The notes beneath the pieces were generated by a model. That model was not told the origin of the DNA and did not search any database. It saw only the letters and a list, made by a program, of their open reading frames with translations. Source: Aphidius gifuensis (lineage: Eukaryota; Arthropoda; Insecta; Hymenoptera; Braconidae). From it: a DNA stretch of 64,000 bases. Shown here piece by piece: positions 37,452 to 58,984 of this stretch (within the stretch, counting starts at the first letter, position 1; each line of letters begins with the position of its first letter). A program made the position numbers and the translations under genes. The DNA lies in assembly GCF_014905175.1 (NCBI RefSeq), contig NC_057792.1, positions 14,328,963 to 14,392,962 of the forward strand. Reading direction: 5' to 3'.

Positions 37452-40400
37452 GGTGTTTTGCAAAAATGGGCCCAACAACGACGGGTGGAAGATTTCAAAA
37501 AATAATTCAAAAAAAAAAAAAAAAAAAAAGTAAAAAAATATAAATTAATGGAAAGAAAATCATGGAATTGCGGAGATTTAAAGTTTGCTAGCTTGTCAAT
37601 GGAGGCTAGTCGTTATGCCGGAGGCCCCTGATGCATAAAAATGATTTAAAAAAAAAAAAGAAAAAAAACTATAACATACTTGATATCTTACTTTTAATTA
37701 CTTTACATAATAAAAACGATCAACAAATTGAAAAAAAAAAAAAAAAAAAAAAATATATGTTTTAAAAAATGAAAAAACAAAAAAACAAACGTCCAGCTTG
37801 GAATAATGCGATGAATGAAAAATGAAGGAGAAAAAAAAAAAGTGAAAGAAAAGATTAAAATGCCTGATGAATTTTAAATTGATAAAATTTTTACTATCAA
37901 TTTTTTTTTCGATTCATAATAGTAATTATTGCGCATATTTTTTTTCTTTTTTTAAATCGTAATTAATGTCGAATTTTTGAGTCTGTCAGATCGTGTAAAT
38001 GTTTTAAAGTTACAATATCTGTACGAATGTTTTACTGGCTGTCTGTGTATAGAAAAAAAAATCTAAATTCTTTGTTTTCCGTGCAATTGTAAAAAAAAAT
38101 ATCTTCAATTTCCGGCAGATAAAAAGTATCATACTAAAAAAAAAAAACCAACGTGGTTTTTTTTTTTTTGTAATAAAAGAAATAAGCAATTTTCTTCTTT
38201 TTTTTTTCTCCTTATTTTTCTTTTATTAATTATTATTATTTTTTTTTGTCACATGATATCCAACAACTTTTCTTTTTTTTTTTTTTTATAATTATTTTGA
38301 GTAAACAATCAGGACCATGTTATCAAACTGATAACATTATGAGCGAATTGAGAAGGCAACGAGCAAGTTAACAGAAATAAATTTTACCATGCACTTAAAA
38401 TATTTATCAAAAATGATGAATATTTTTTTTAGTAAATAAGCCGCGTTTTCCTCAGTTTAATATATTAATAATAAATATATAAATATATATATTTTTTTTT
38501 TCACAACATTTTAATATTGAAAAAATAAATATATAGCTTAAACTTGATTGTTTTTTTTTCCTTTTTTTTTATTGATTATTAAGATACCAAGTAGAATAAA
38601 TGTATTATTATTTTTATTCATTATTATAACTATTAAATTATAATTATTATTGTACTGCGATGACACTAACATAAAAATTAACGGTTGTATGATACTCATG
38701 TATTCCGTAAACGAAAAACAACAATAATAATGAAAAACAATTTAAAAAAAAATACACAGATTCTCATGCATCCCTCTTGTTAATTAAAAAAAGAAAAAAT
38801 CAATTACTATTATATGTGTGTGTGTAAAAAATATTAATTTTTATTATTATTTTTAAATAAATAATCACACTATTTTTTTTATCATAAACTTGTACTTGAA
38901 GCACTCAAATTTCTTATATATATTATTTTTTTTTTTCGTGAGTGTTGTGTGGTAATAATGAGTGTAAAAAAAAATAACACACTCGATGCTTATTAACAAT
39001 TTAAAAAATTTATTTAAAAGCCAAGAAAAAAAACTACTAATTGAATTGATTAAAAAAAATATATATAGTAATAAATTAATTGAAAGAAATGTTTTCTATT
39101 TTTTTAAAATGAATTTTGATAAATCAGTTTATGTTTTTTGAGCTATTTATTTATAAACTGAGAGAGAACGCGGTAGGATCGTGGTAATTTTTATTTTTTT
39201 TTTTGATAATTTGTGATGGTTTTTGTAATAATTGCTTTGCTCTGTCGAAAATTCGCTATACAATAATTATTTATTACTCGAAAATTAAAAATAATTTAAT
39301 AAAATTTCTATTCTTTTTTCTCTTCACGATAGTTACTTTTGCATTGAGACAATTGAATAGAATGCACGATTATTTTTAGGCTCTGGATTTGATAATAAAA
39401 TTAAAAAAGAAAATAATAGTAAAATTTTTTAGAAAAACAAGTTTTCATTGGCATCATCATTTGTATATTAATGACTAAAAAAAATAGCGCAATTATCAAG
39501 TAATTTTAAAAATAAGAAAATATCAAAATAATAATTTAATTGCACGATGGATTTTAATTTATAAATAAAAATTTTTCTGCCTTCTAACGCGTGATATGCG
39601 TTTAAATATAATTAAGATATTAATTAATGTAATTTTTTTTATTTTTTTTCCTTGAAATTATATAGGTATATATATAGGTTTTTAAAAAAGAAATGAAAAA
39701 TATGTGTAAAAAAATAGTTGATAGTTTTTTTTTTTTTCGTTTTATTTTAATTTAAATGATTTTTTTTTTTATATATATTTTTGACAATTATTTTTTCGCA
39801 AATATTACACTGATTTCTTGAATTTTTTTAGTACATTGAAACTAGAACACGAAATTACTGGTATATAATAACATTAAAATATTTCATAACACTCATTGAA
39901 ATAATCTTAAATACACATAAATCGATTGAAAAGTTCGCCTGCGATCTTGGTGTTCTGCGTTATTTAAATTTAATTTAAAATATTTTTTTCAAATATAATC
40001 TAACAACATTATTTGCGACGACTCGATACAATTTTCTTCACTGCCGTCGTGTTAATTATTATTAACAAATTAAACAGTTAAAAAAAAGAAAGCAGACTAA
40101 AAAAGAAAATTATTGTACTGATATTTGTTTTAAACGTAAATAATTTTTATATGCGTTTTGAATTTATTATAAAATTATATCCGTCTTCCTTGGATATTAA
40201 TAAAGCAAAATAAAACAAAAAAACAATTTTGCAATAATAAAATTAATGCACCGACGATTATAATACTCATACGGTAAATGAGAATTTAAAATAAATTTTT
40301 TAATATAATTTTGGTGCTAATTATTACAATATTAAATTAATTTTTTCTTTTTTTTTTTTTCAATATATTGTAATAAATTCATCACATTATTGTGATTATT

Positions 40401-41128
40401 CATTCATCAGTACCCAACATATATTTAGATTTTCATAGGCCGCGCGCAACTGGGATCAATTTTTATCATTTAAAATTATAGAAAAAAAAAAAAACATAAT
40501 AATAATAATGCTAGCTAACTAAAAATCTTAAGCATATTTTTACTTATTCAAAAAATTAATAATATAAAATGCAAAATAAATAAATAAATAGAAAAAAAAA
40601 AAAATTTCCAAAAACAAACTTTGGTACGTTAAAAAAAAATCAAAAAAATTAAAATAAAAAATCAAATTTTACAAGAAAACTAACTAGCTAACTAACTATT
40701 TTCATGAAATTTAATTATATTATAAAAAAAATAATTTAAATAATTTATTTAAACCCTTTTTCTTTTCTTGGAATGAATAAAAAATAAATAATAAATAAAA
40801 CATACACTGTTTTATGTATAAAATAATAGTAATAATAAAAAATTAATAGATACTTTTTTTTGTAATTATGATAATGATTTTCTTGATATTGTAGGAGTCT
40901 TGTTTTGTCATTTAATGTGGACGGTGCTGAATGATACTGTGTGTTGTGTGTACATGTTGTTACACTTGGTATATTTCAATAAATATAATTTTCTGTATTA
41001 TCAATTAAAAATAATTGATTAATTTTCATTGTATAATTCCACTTATTTAATAGCCACAATGAACTGTTTATTTATATTATTTGTCATCTCTATTTTATTT
41101 TTAAAATAAAGCATTGTATTTTTGTGAA
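37452..41128. other. Rho1 3' region and NF1 3' UTR, convergent
   Basis: About 3.7 kb with no supported gene. It contains many poly-A/poly-T runs and AT-rich words. A less simple block just after the Rho1 stop (37452-37630) is probably 3' UTR. The last few hundred bases are NF1 3' UTR on the minus strand. Confidence 0.5.
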
Positions 41129-50224
<9,096 letters not shown>

Positions 50225-51361
50225 TTTATATATTTTATTGTTTTTTTACTATTTATTTAATTATCCATTAAGCAACACTAACAAGATCAAACAACAATCA
50301 ACATTCAACCCTCTTGATCTACCTCACTCACTCCAGTCTCACACTAATCACATTTACAATAATTATACATCAATGAAAAATAAAAAATATAAATAATATT
50401 TATTATCATAAACACCCCACCCCAGGTTTTTCTTTTTTTTTTTTTTTCATTTAAATATAACACATGATGATAACGCGAGTTTATATGCCATCATCTGGAT
50501 GAGGTAAAAAGAGATTTTTGACACTAGCGTTTTTTATTATTTTTATTACTTTTTTTTTGTTGTTATTATTGTTGTTATAATAATGTCAATGTATAGGTGT
50601 ATTTGTGACAGTTTATTATGTGCACTTTGTATATGTATTTAGGAGAATTTATGTTAGTGTTGGTGGAAATTCATTCGGGGGATGAAAATGTATGTGTCAG
50701 TCGGCCAACCAACAGCACCGGTTGCTGGAAAACGAGAAGAGTATAATTTATATAAAAAAAAAAAAAACAATATAATAAAATATAGGTATATTGCAATTCA
50801 AGGAAAAAAGCAAGAGAGAGAAAGAGAGTGGCGCTTCAGTCGCATTGGGCGGGGTAAATAATAACAAACATATAACCTTAAAAAAATATGAATAAATTAA
50901 TGGAAAAAAAAATTAATTAAAAAACATTAATTTATAATACTAGTTGGCGGAAAATATTGATAATTTATATTTTTTTATTGTTCAATACTTGAATGAGTTA
51001 GTTGTCATTGAAATAATTATTTTATTTATGTTTTTTAAGAGGGTAGATTAAAAGAGGGGAGTATTTTCGTTCAAGAATTCTGGGGCCATTCATAAAATTC
51101 GATAAGGTCTCTTCTCTCCTACACTACCCCAAGGCTTATGTAAAAAAAAAAACAAATATATATGCATGTATGTATGCAAACAACACTATCGATTTTGATA
51201 TTATTATTGTTTTTATTCAATGCTGAAAAACTATGAATGATCATAAGTGTTTGAAGGTCAATAAAATAAATTACGTTTTTTTATTTTTTCATTTAACAAA
51301 TATACTTTTTATTATAAATAAATATATATATATTATTTATATTTTTGGATTTTTTATATTG
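50225..51361. other. NF1 upstream region / IPPK 3' end
   Basis: Lies between two minus-strand genes. A more GC-rich block at 50620-50870 is the likely NF1 promoter. The rest is AT-rich. Confidence 0.5.
50836..50853 (-). promoter_or_regulatory. CCAAT/GC-box cluster, candidate NF1 promoter
   Basis: CGCATTGGGCGGGGT reads as GC box plus CCAAT (ACCCCGCCCAATGCG) on the minus strand, about 620 bases upstream of the NF1 ATG. A purine run GAGAGAGAAAGAGAG is adjacent, and a plus-strand TTCAGTCGC initiator-like word overlaps, so bidirectional initiation is possible. Confidence 0.4.
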
Positions 51362-53436
51362 TTAATTTATTATGTTGATGGCATTGATTGAATTTATAAA
51401 TTGTTGATGATGTTTTTTAATACTTTCGAGGTTTTTTGGATCCAAATCTGTGACCCCAATGTTAAAGACAAAATGATGACTCTGATCTTGGCTTGATATT
51501 ACATTTGATGCTGGATATTTTGACAAATCACATCTGTAAAATATAAATTTAAAAAACAAATTAATTATTTAATTAATGACATATAAAATAATGCAAAAAC
51601 TTACAAATCAATTTTACGAAATGAAAAAAGTATTGAACAATCTCTTGCTGTTGAAAATAATAGATAATTTCTTAATCTAATAATATCATCATTAACATTA
51701 TTATCAAAATATAAATTAACATTATTAATATTGCTATATTTTTGATAAATATTATAAATTTCATATAAATTTGTATCATGTAATTTTTGTAATTTATATA
51801 GCTTATCTAAAACACAACCTTCTTGTAAATAATTATACTGAAAATTACATTTTTTATTTTCAATAAAATTATTAAATTTAGTTAAATTAATATTATAATA
51901 TTCAAATAAATTATTATGATATTTTTTTAATGAATTATTATTGTTTAAAAAAATTGAAGGCTTTGAAAGAGGTCGTAGTAATGCCTTGATTATTAAATTA
52001 CACAGTTTGTCCTCGACTTTATCATCCGATGAAAAACATTCGGTCAATAACCGTTTTAATTCATCACGATGGTAACCATCACCCCAAATACGTGTACCAT
52101 CTTTAAATAATATTAAATTATTTTGAGGTGAATCCACAAGGTTAAATATTGCTTTTTTCATACGTTTTTCATCACCCGAAAATAAATCACATGGACAATA
52201 TTTACTTGTTTCTTTAATTTTTTCAACAGCCAACTAAAAATAAATTTTACAAATAATAATTATAATATTTTATTAATTTATTTATATCAAATTTAATTAC
52301 CTTGTAAAATTGAGTAAGACAATATGGACATTTTTCAATAAATCTATCTCCTTCAGGTACAAATCCTTGTTTTGGTTTAATTTCAATGCAATAATTTGAT
52401 TTCCTTGTTAAATTATCATCAAGGTACTCAGGAAGTAGTGAATAGTCTGGCAATTTCATTGCAATATTTTCATAAATATATTTATTTTTTCTTTGTTCTA
52501 AAATAACAATAAATAAAAGCATTATTATATTAATTTAATTTAACAATAATAATTAATAATAATTTACCTGGTCGTAATCCTTCAACTTTAATATTCCAAT
52601 CATCAATAATATTTGTTGGACAATAAATTAATTCGCCAACACTAGAAAATCCATTCATATGTTTTTTAATAAATTTATTATAAAATTTCATTTCGAAATT
52701 TATTTTTTTTTTATAATTATCATTATGATTTTCATCATCATAATCCAATGTTAGTTTGCGAAATCTTAATACACTCCTTGTCTGTAACAAATAATAAAAA
52801 AAAATAATCATAGGTATTGTAAATGTCGTTTTTTTACACCTCTTGTATATTTTCTCTTTTGTATTCTCACAACGAAATTATTTCAAGTACGTCAAGTTAA
52901 AAAACAATGAAGAAAAATAATTTAAAAAAAAAAACAATTGGCTATAAGAATTGTCTTCTTGTATTATTTTCTAAATATTTTTTATTTTTTTATTCAACGA
53001 CAATCTGATTTTAGCACGATACGATGAATGTGTAAAGAAACAAATCAATAAAAAAAACGTTGACGTGGTGACTAGAAAATAAATAAATAAATTATTTTTT
53101 AAAACTCTAAATAATGCGTCACGTTACGAATTTAGCTAAAATAATAAAAAAAAAATTTAAGATAAAAACTATCAATGACAATATAAGGTCAATAATATTA
53201 TTTAAAAATACACGATATTATTAAATAAATAAATTTATTATTGCTTTATTTTTGAGAGGACTTACTGATGGTAATGATATGACGAGATTGGCGTTGCCTT
53301 CCCCTCGATAGACATATCCATCAAGTTCATTTTGATTGATCTGACGATGCTCCAATTGATTCAAGCAGTTATCATCATCATCATGATCATCACAGCCTCG
53401 AGTATCAATAACTACAACAGCATCATCATCCTTCAT
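51362..53436 (-). CDS. Inositol-pentakisphosphate 2-kinase (IPK1/IPPK)
   Basis: Makes inositol hexakisphosphate from Ins(1,3,4,5,6)P5 and ATP. Exons in transcript order: 53436-53266, 52781-52568, 52497-52301, 52233-51605, 51533-51362 (460 aa; human IPPK is 491). After an acidic N-terminus, WxYxGEGN-like VYRGEGNANLV near residue 40 is the nucleotide-binding start. Then come VLRFRK, the family signature CIEIKPKQGFVP near 164, CPYCLTQFYKV, SKYCPCDLFSGDEKRM, NNLILFKDG, and the C-terminal RDCSILFSF and FNIGVTDLDPK. Residues ~285-385 are Asn/Tyr/Lys-rich and poorly conserved, as in the human linker. The five exons join without frame breaks. Confidence 0.92.
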
Positions 53437-56400
53437 TTTTTAATCAAAGAAATAATAATTTTTTCTTTAATCATCATCAACAAACAAACTGTAAATAATA
53501 TTTTAAAATATTTCATAAGTAAATATACTAACGTAACATAAAAATATATAATATATAATTTAAATAAAAAAAAAAAAGATTCATATATAGGTGTTAATTA
53601 CAATTGTTTAAATATTTATTTATGCTTTGTTTGATTGAGGCAAATATATATTTATTTATTGTTTGATAAGATACTACTTAAATGTTTTTTAAAATTTAAT
53701 AATATATTTTTTATTAATGATCATGTGGAGTTATTATTAAAAATTATTATGAATAATAGACGTAAATTTTTGCGAGGCCAAGAGGGTATAGAATGAGCCA
53801 GGGCAACAACCGATGATGACCTCCTCCCAACACGTTGACTACCAAATGGTATATATGTGTTGTTGTTGATGGTGTAGATGATTTCTGCGTGCGCTTGTAG
53901 GTCGTCCAAATGTTGGCTCCAATCGATCCCCAGCCCGGTTCGTTGTTCTTTCTCTTCTCATATTATTTTTATTTATTATTTATTTAAATTTGCTCAAAAA
54001 AAAAAAAACATTTTTGCTAATAATTATTTTGATTATTTAAAATGACACTGGAACAAGAAGAGGAGGAGTGGTGGTGATGGTAGTTTTTGATTTGATAATT
54101 ATAAATAAATTATAAATAATATATTTAAATATCAAAGAAAAAAAAAAAGACAGTTTTTTAAATTTTTTTCATTAAATTCCATAAGCACAAGGCCTTTTGT
54201 ATTTATTTTTTTATTTTTTTTTTATATTTTTTATTTATTATTTCTGTACAAAAACAGTCGAAAAAATTAGATTTTTTTTTTGTTTTATTTTTTGTTCTTC
54301 ATCATTGTTGACTTTTTTTTTTAAAAGATTTTTTTATTTTTTTCGAGCTCACGGTTTATATGTACAAGCGGGAAATTATATTTTTTTATTTTCTTTATTA
54401 ACTTGTTTCTTACGTTTTTATTTTTCATTTTCTTCATTCGTAACTTATCGACTAATATAATTATACACTGATATATATTTATATGTATATATAATATATA
54501 TTTATTTTTATATAATAGATATAATATTATATAATTATAGTGAACCTACATGTCTAAGGGATTCGAGTGTTTCCTCGTAGAAGTCTGCTGCATGTGTGAT
54601 TTTTGTAAATTTTAATTTCCATGTTTTTAAATGTGCGTGGTTTTATTCCACGTCTGTACGTTTTTTTTTTTTTTTTTTTATTCAATTTATAATTATTTAT
54701 AGTTTAAAAATTTATTATACTGATTTATTGAATTATTAATATTTCTTTTTAATAAAAACTGAGTCATGTGTGTTGTTTTTTTTTGTTTTTGTAATATTTT
54801 TTTTGTAATTATTATGAATATATCTTTTAATTTGTCATTGAAATCAATTGGATCATCTAATAATTAAAATGACATGAAAAAATTATGCTTCAACGACAAA
54901 GCTACCTTGGATTTATTTTATTTTTTTTTCTTTTAATCAGACACACATCTCTCAAACATTCATGATTTTTAATTTAAAAAATAAAAGAAAATAATTATTT
55001 CATCACCTGGTCATATAATTCAATATATCACCTTTTTTTAAAAAAAATAAAAAAAAAAAAAACAAAAGTATAAAATTAAATTTTACAAAGACCAGATTAT
55101 TTTTTAAATAATTTTTTTTTGTTTTTATTTCTTTACGAATTTATAATTATAATATTTGTTGTTTTTTTTTTATTTTTTATTTTTTTTTTAATTAAAAAAA
55201 ATATAGTAATTTACAAATTGAATGAAATATAAAATAATTATGCAACATGTGCAGAAATAATTTTATACAAACATAAAAATTATACAAAAAGAAAGAAGAA
55301 AAAAAAAATTATAAATATATTTACTGTATATCACGCGTTTAAAAGATCAGTATGATCAGAAATTAGAAAAAAAAAAAAAAAGTATTAAAATTAAATTGGG
55401 GTTTAGCATTCACGAATTGCCATTGACATGATTGCTATTTGGAAATGCATCAACAATATTATCATCAACATAAACATCACGACTATCGTTGTTGTGTATT
55501 TGTTGTTAAATTAACCCCGCCAAATTTGTCACAATATCACGTTTTGTTTTTCACACCCCTTTATTAATAATCCCTCGTCAGTAATATATATTTATTCATT
55601 TTTTTTTTTGTATATTATCATTCAAGTCACTTATCACTCAAACACAATTAATTTCTCTCATCCATTCACTCAAATATTCGTTCGCAATTTTGTTATTATT
55701 CATTACATCGTTTCGATTTTGTCCTTTTTTTTTTTTATTTTTTTATTTTTCTTCTTTGTAAATTACATTTATATATATATCTTTATTATTTTTTTATTAT
55801 TTTTCTCATATTTTAAACTTTTTTTTATTTTTCTTTATTTAAAAAAATACTGAATTAACCAAGCTAAAATCACAGACTCGCTGGACCAATATTTTTCAGC
55901 CAGCTTTATATTTTTTTTTTTTTTTTTTATTTTGTACAAATTCTTCCTGAAGGACTCAATGTATATAATTACAATTTTTTCGTGAAGAGTATGTTGGTTT
56001 TTTTTTGTGTTTTTATATATAGATAATTACAATTTATTCGTGGAATAATTAATTATTATACCAGAGTACAATATATATTTTTAAATTGCAGATAAATGCC
56101 ACGTTTTTTATTTTTTTGTTAATAAATATTATATCAGTTTTAGTCACTTTGAATAAATTGTACATGTTGTTTTTTAAAATGATTAATAATAATCTATGTT
56201 ATGTGAAATTATAACAATAATATAATGAAAATAAAGAAAAATAAAAAATACTTAAAGCTTACATAAATATATCATCATTTAGTACAATTTGTTTTTTTTT
56301 TTTTTTTCGATTTATAAATTAATTATAAAAATTAATAAATTCAAAATAATATAAAATTGTAATTGAAACAAAAAATGTTTAATGACAAAATTTAATCGTA

Positions 56401-58387
56401 ATTTTGTTGTAGTATTTAAAACTTTTTTCTATCGACAAATATCCGGCGTAAATTAGGACGAATTAATTAATTAATTTTTTGTTTGTTCTTAAAATTTCTA
56501 TATACGTGCTCAATTGTACCATCATGTTTGACAATATATATTTATAAATGTTTTTTAAATTACAAATATACATCATTAAATATATTCTTGTTGAGATGTT
56601 TTTTTTTTTTTTTTTCTTTTTTGTTCAGACGCGATTTAACGTACAGAGATTAACATTATATTTTGTTTAAATATTGTCTTTTTTTCGCGCATAATTTTTT
56701 CTTTTAAATTCTATTATTATATCTCTATACGCTTATAATGATAATCACAGTGGTTTTAACTAGTTGCTACGTACACAGAGCCTTCGTCCAAGCGCCGAAT
56801 AACGACGACCAATAAATACTCTTTTTTTTTTTTTTAAATTTCAATTTCAAATTTATTAAATAGACTTTTTAATAAATCGGAACGATTAATCTGCGAACGT
56901 AATGGTATTTCCATTTTAATATTTTGCCATTATCATTTAAACTTGCATTCATTCATCAACAATTATTCAATGTATCAGTCGAAATAAAACAAATAGCTAT
57001 TATAATAAAATTGCAGTGATAATAAAAAATTATTAAAAAAAAAAAAAAAATAAACTATTGAATTTAAATGACAAGATTTGAGGAACATTAATTATTAAAA
57101 ATTGTTTTTTTTTAAAAAAAGTACGTTCTCAATGGCATTGCAAAGTGTCTGAGGTCAATATTTATGTTATCAATATTTTTTTTTTTTCGATAACATTAAT
57201 TATAATTCTCAGCGCAAGAACAAAAACAATCAATGTTTTAATTTATTATCTTGAAAAAAATGACGCAAATTGACATACATAAAAAAATTAATAATAAATA
57301 AATCTTCATTCAAACATCATCATGTACTCTTCAATTTTACTCACTCATTATTTTTTTTTTTTTTGCTTTAAACATTATATTTTTTTTACGAAGAAAAATC
57401 ACAGCTGTTTCACAGGATGTAATATACAATAAAACGTCACAAGGACAATCTACATACACTATGTGTCTATATACATTTACACATTGAAGTGTATTTTATT
57501 ATTTAATATTTTTTTAAATTTAGAGCGATTTGATGTTAATATGACGGTGGTACGATCGACGTGATAATTGTTATTTTTTTCAGCACAATATTTATATTAT
57601 AATAATTATTATTTGTGTATGTGTATGTGTACTATTAATTATTAAAATTTCTACTTGATAATTTATCAATAATTAAATGACAATATGTTTTTTTTTGTTG
57701 ATTATTAAAATCAATTGATCTTTGATGGAGCTTGAACGCGATGTGATATCGAAATCTCTTCTCACTGGGAAGAAAAGAAACAAAAAAAAATCATTAAAAC
57801 CGGTGAATCAGTAGATTAATAATTATTATGTTGAAATCAATGATGTTGATCGCATGATGCCTTTGTCCAAGTAGTAGTTTTTTTTTTTTTTTTTTTCAAC
57901 TTTATAGATGAGTCAGGTGGACGGACTTGGTTCTCAGCATTTTTTTTTTTGATGTTAAATTTCGTTGAGGGTGATGACGAATGAACGAGAAGCGTCCAAC
58001 ATGGCGACCAAGTTGTTACCCACTCACTTTGTCAAAATGAGTTGAAAAAAAAAAAAAAACATTTATGCCAATATTATCAAGATAACGGCAAATGTATTTT
58101 TTAAATAAATTTGTTGTTGTTGTTGTTGTTTTTAAAATTAAAAATATGCATAATAACTAGTACGATTTTTTGCACAATTTATCATTTTAAAAAATACAAT
58201 TTTTATCATATCATATTGTTGATATAATAATGATTTATAATAAAATATAAATAAAGAAATAATTTTGGGCGAAACAACACGAGGAAACACAAGTATCATA
58301 AAATTGTGTAATGGTAATATTATAAATTTGTTGATTGATTAATTAATAGTTGTAATAATAAAATTATTATTAAAAACTATAAATCAT
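53437..58387. other. Large intergenic region / BTG 3' UTR
   Basis: About 5 kb of AT-rich sequence with no supported gene. The part nearest 58387 is presumably the BTG 3' UTR. Exceptions to the AT bias are a GC-richer block at 53740-53960 upstream of IPPK (possibly its promoter) and a hairpin-prone stretch around 54600-54660. Other open frames are Phe/Ile/Tyr-rich low complexity. Confidence 0.5.
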
Positions 58388-58984
58388 TCAACTTGATACA
58401 AATGCAGCAATTTGCTCATTAAATTGTGCATGTTCAAGTATCAATGAATCCTTACAACTTTCAAATTGTTGTTGTTGTTGTTGTTGTTGTAGTTGTTGAT
58501 GATGTTGATGTGTTGTTAAATGTGATGGTGATCCACCAGATGACATTGATGATGAATTTGAAAAATTTGATGATGTTGATGATGATGATGATGATGGTCT
58601 TTGTGTTAATTCATCATCAATTGGTTCTGTTCTTTCATAGAGTACACATATTGAACCATTTTCACCAATACGATATGATACCTCAGCGGGATCAATCCAC
58701 ATTGTAAGCTCTGATGGAAATAAATGGTGTAATACTGCTGGTAATAAGCCAACGTTTGCACCAGCTTGTGCAATAACTGGATCCATTTTACCATTAATAC
58801 GTATACAACGATAGCCAGAACCACGATTTGGTTTATCTGGAAACCAATGATCATGATAACGTCTACGTAATACATCACTCAATGATGCTTTGAATAATTC
58901 AAGTTGACGTTCAGTCAATTGACCAGCTTGTAAACGTAATAAATGAACAAGAAAATCAGCCGCTGACACTATTTCTAGCCTCAT
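58388..58984 (-). CDS. BTG1/BTG2-type antiproliferative protein
   Basis: BTG/Tob family adaptor that recruits the CCR4-NOT deadenylase through CAF1 and slows proliferation. 198 aa in one exon. Residues ~3-115 are the complete BTG domain: box A YHDHWFPDKPNRGSGYRCIRIN and box B LFPSELTMWIDPAEVSYRIGENGSICVLYE. The tail is Ser-rich, then His/Gln-rich with an eight-Gln run, and ends NEQIAAFVSS. No PAM2 motif is visible, so it is nearer BTG1/BTG2 than Tob. The open frame extends upstream to a TTG, but ATG at 58984 (MRLEIVSAADF) aligns with the usual family start. Vertebrate BTG1 and BTG2 have an intron inside the domain; this copy has none. Confidence 0.93.
   Translation of the reverse strand: MRLEIVSAADFLVHLLRLQAGQLTERQLELFKASLSDVLRRRYHDHWFPDKPNRGSGYRCIRINGKMDPVIAQAGANVGLLPAVLHHLFPSELTMWIDPAEVSYRIGENGSICVLYERTEPIDDELTQRPSSSSSSTSSNFSNSSSMSSGGSPSHLTTHQHHQQLQQQQQQQQFESCKDSLILEHAQFNEQIAAFVSS
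58469..58497 (-). repeat. Coding CAA/CAG repeat (poly-Gln) in the BTG gene
   Basis: TTG triplets on the plus strand code the poly-Gln run. A similar non-coding (GTT)n run lies at 59118-59140, upstream of the gene. Confidence 0.8.
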
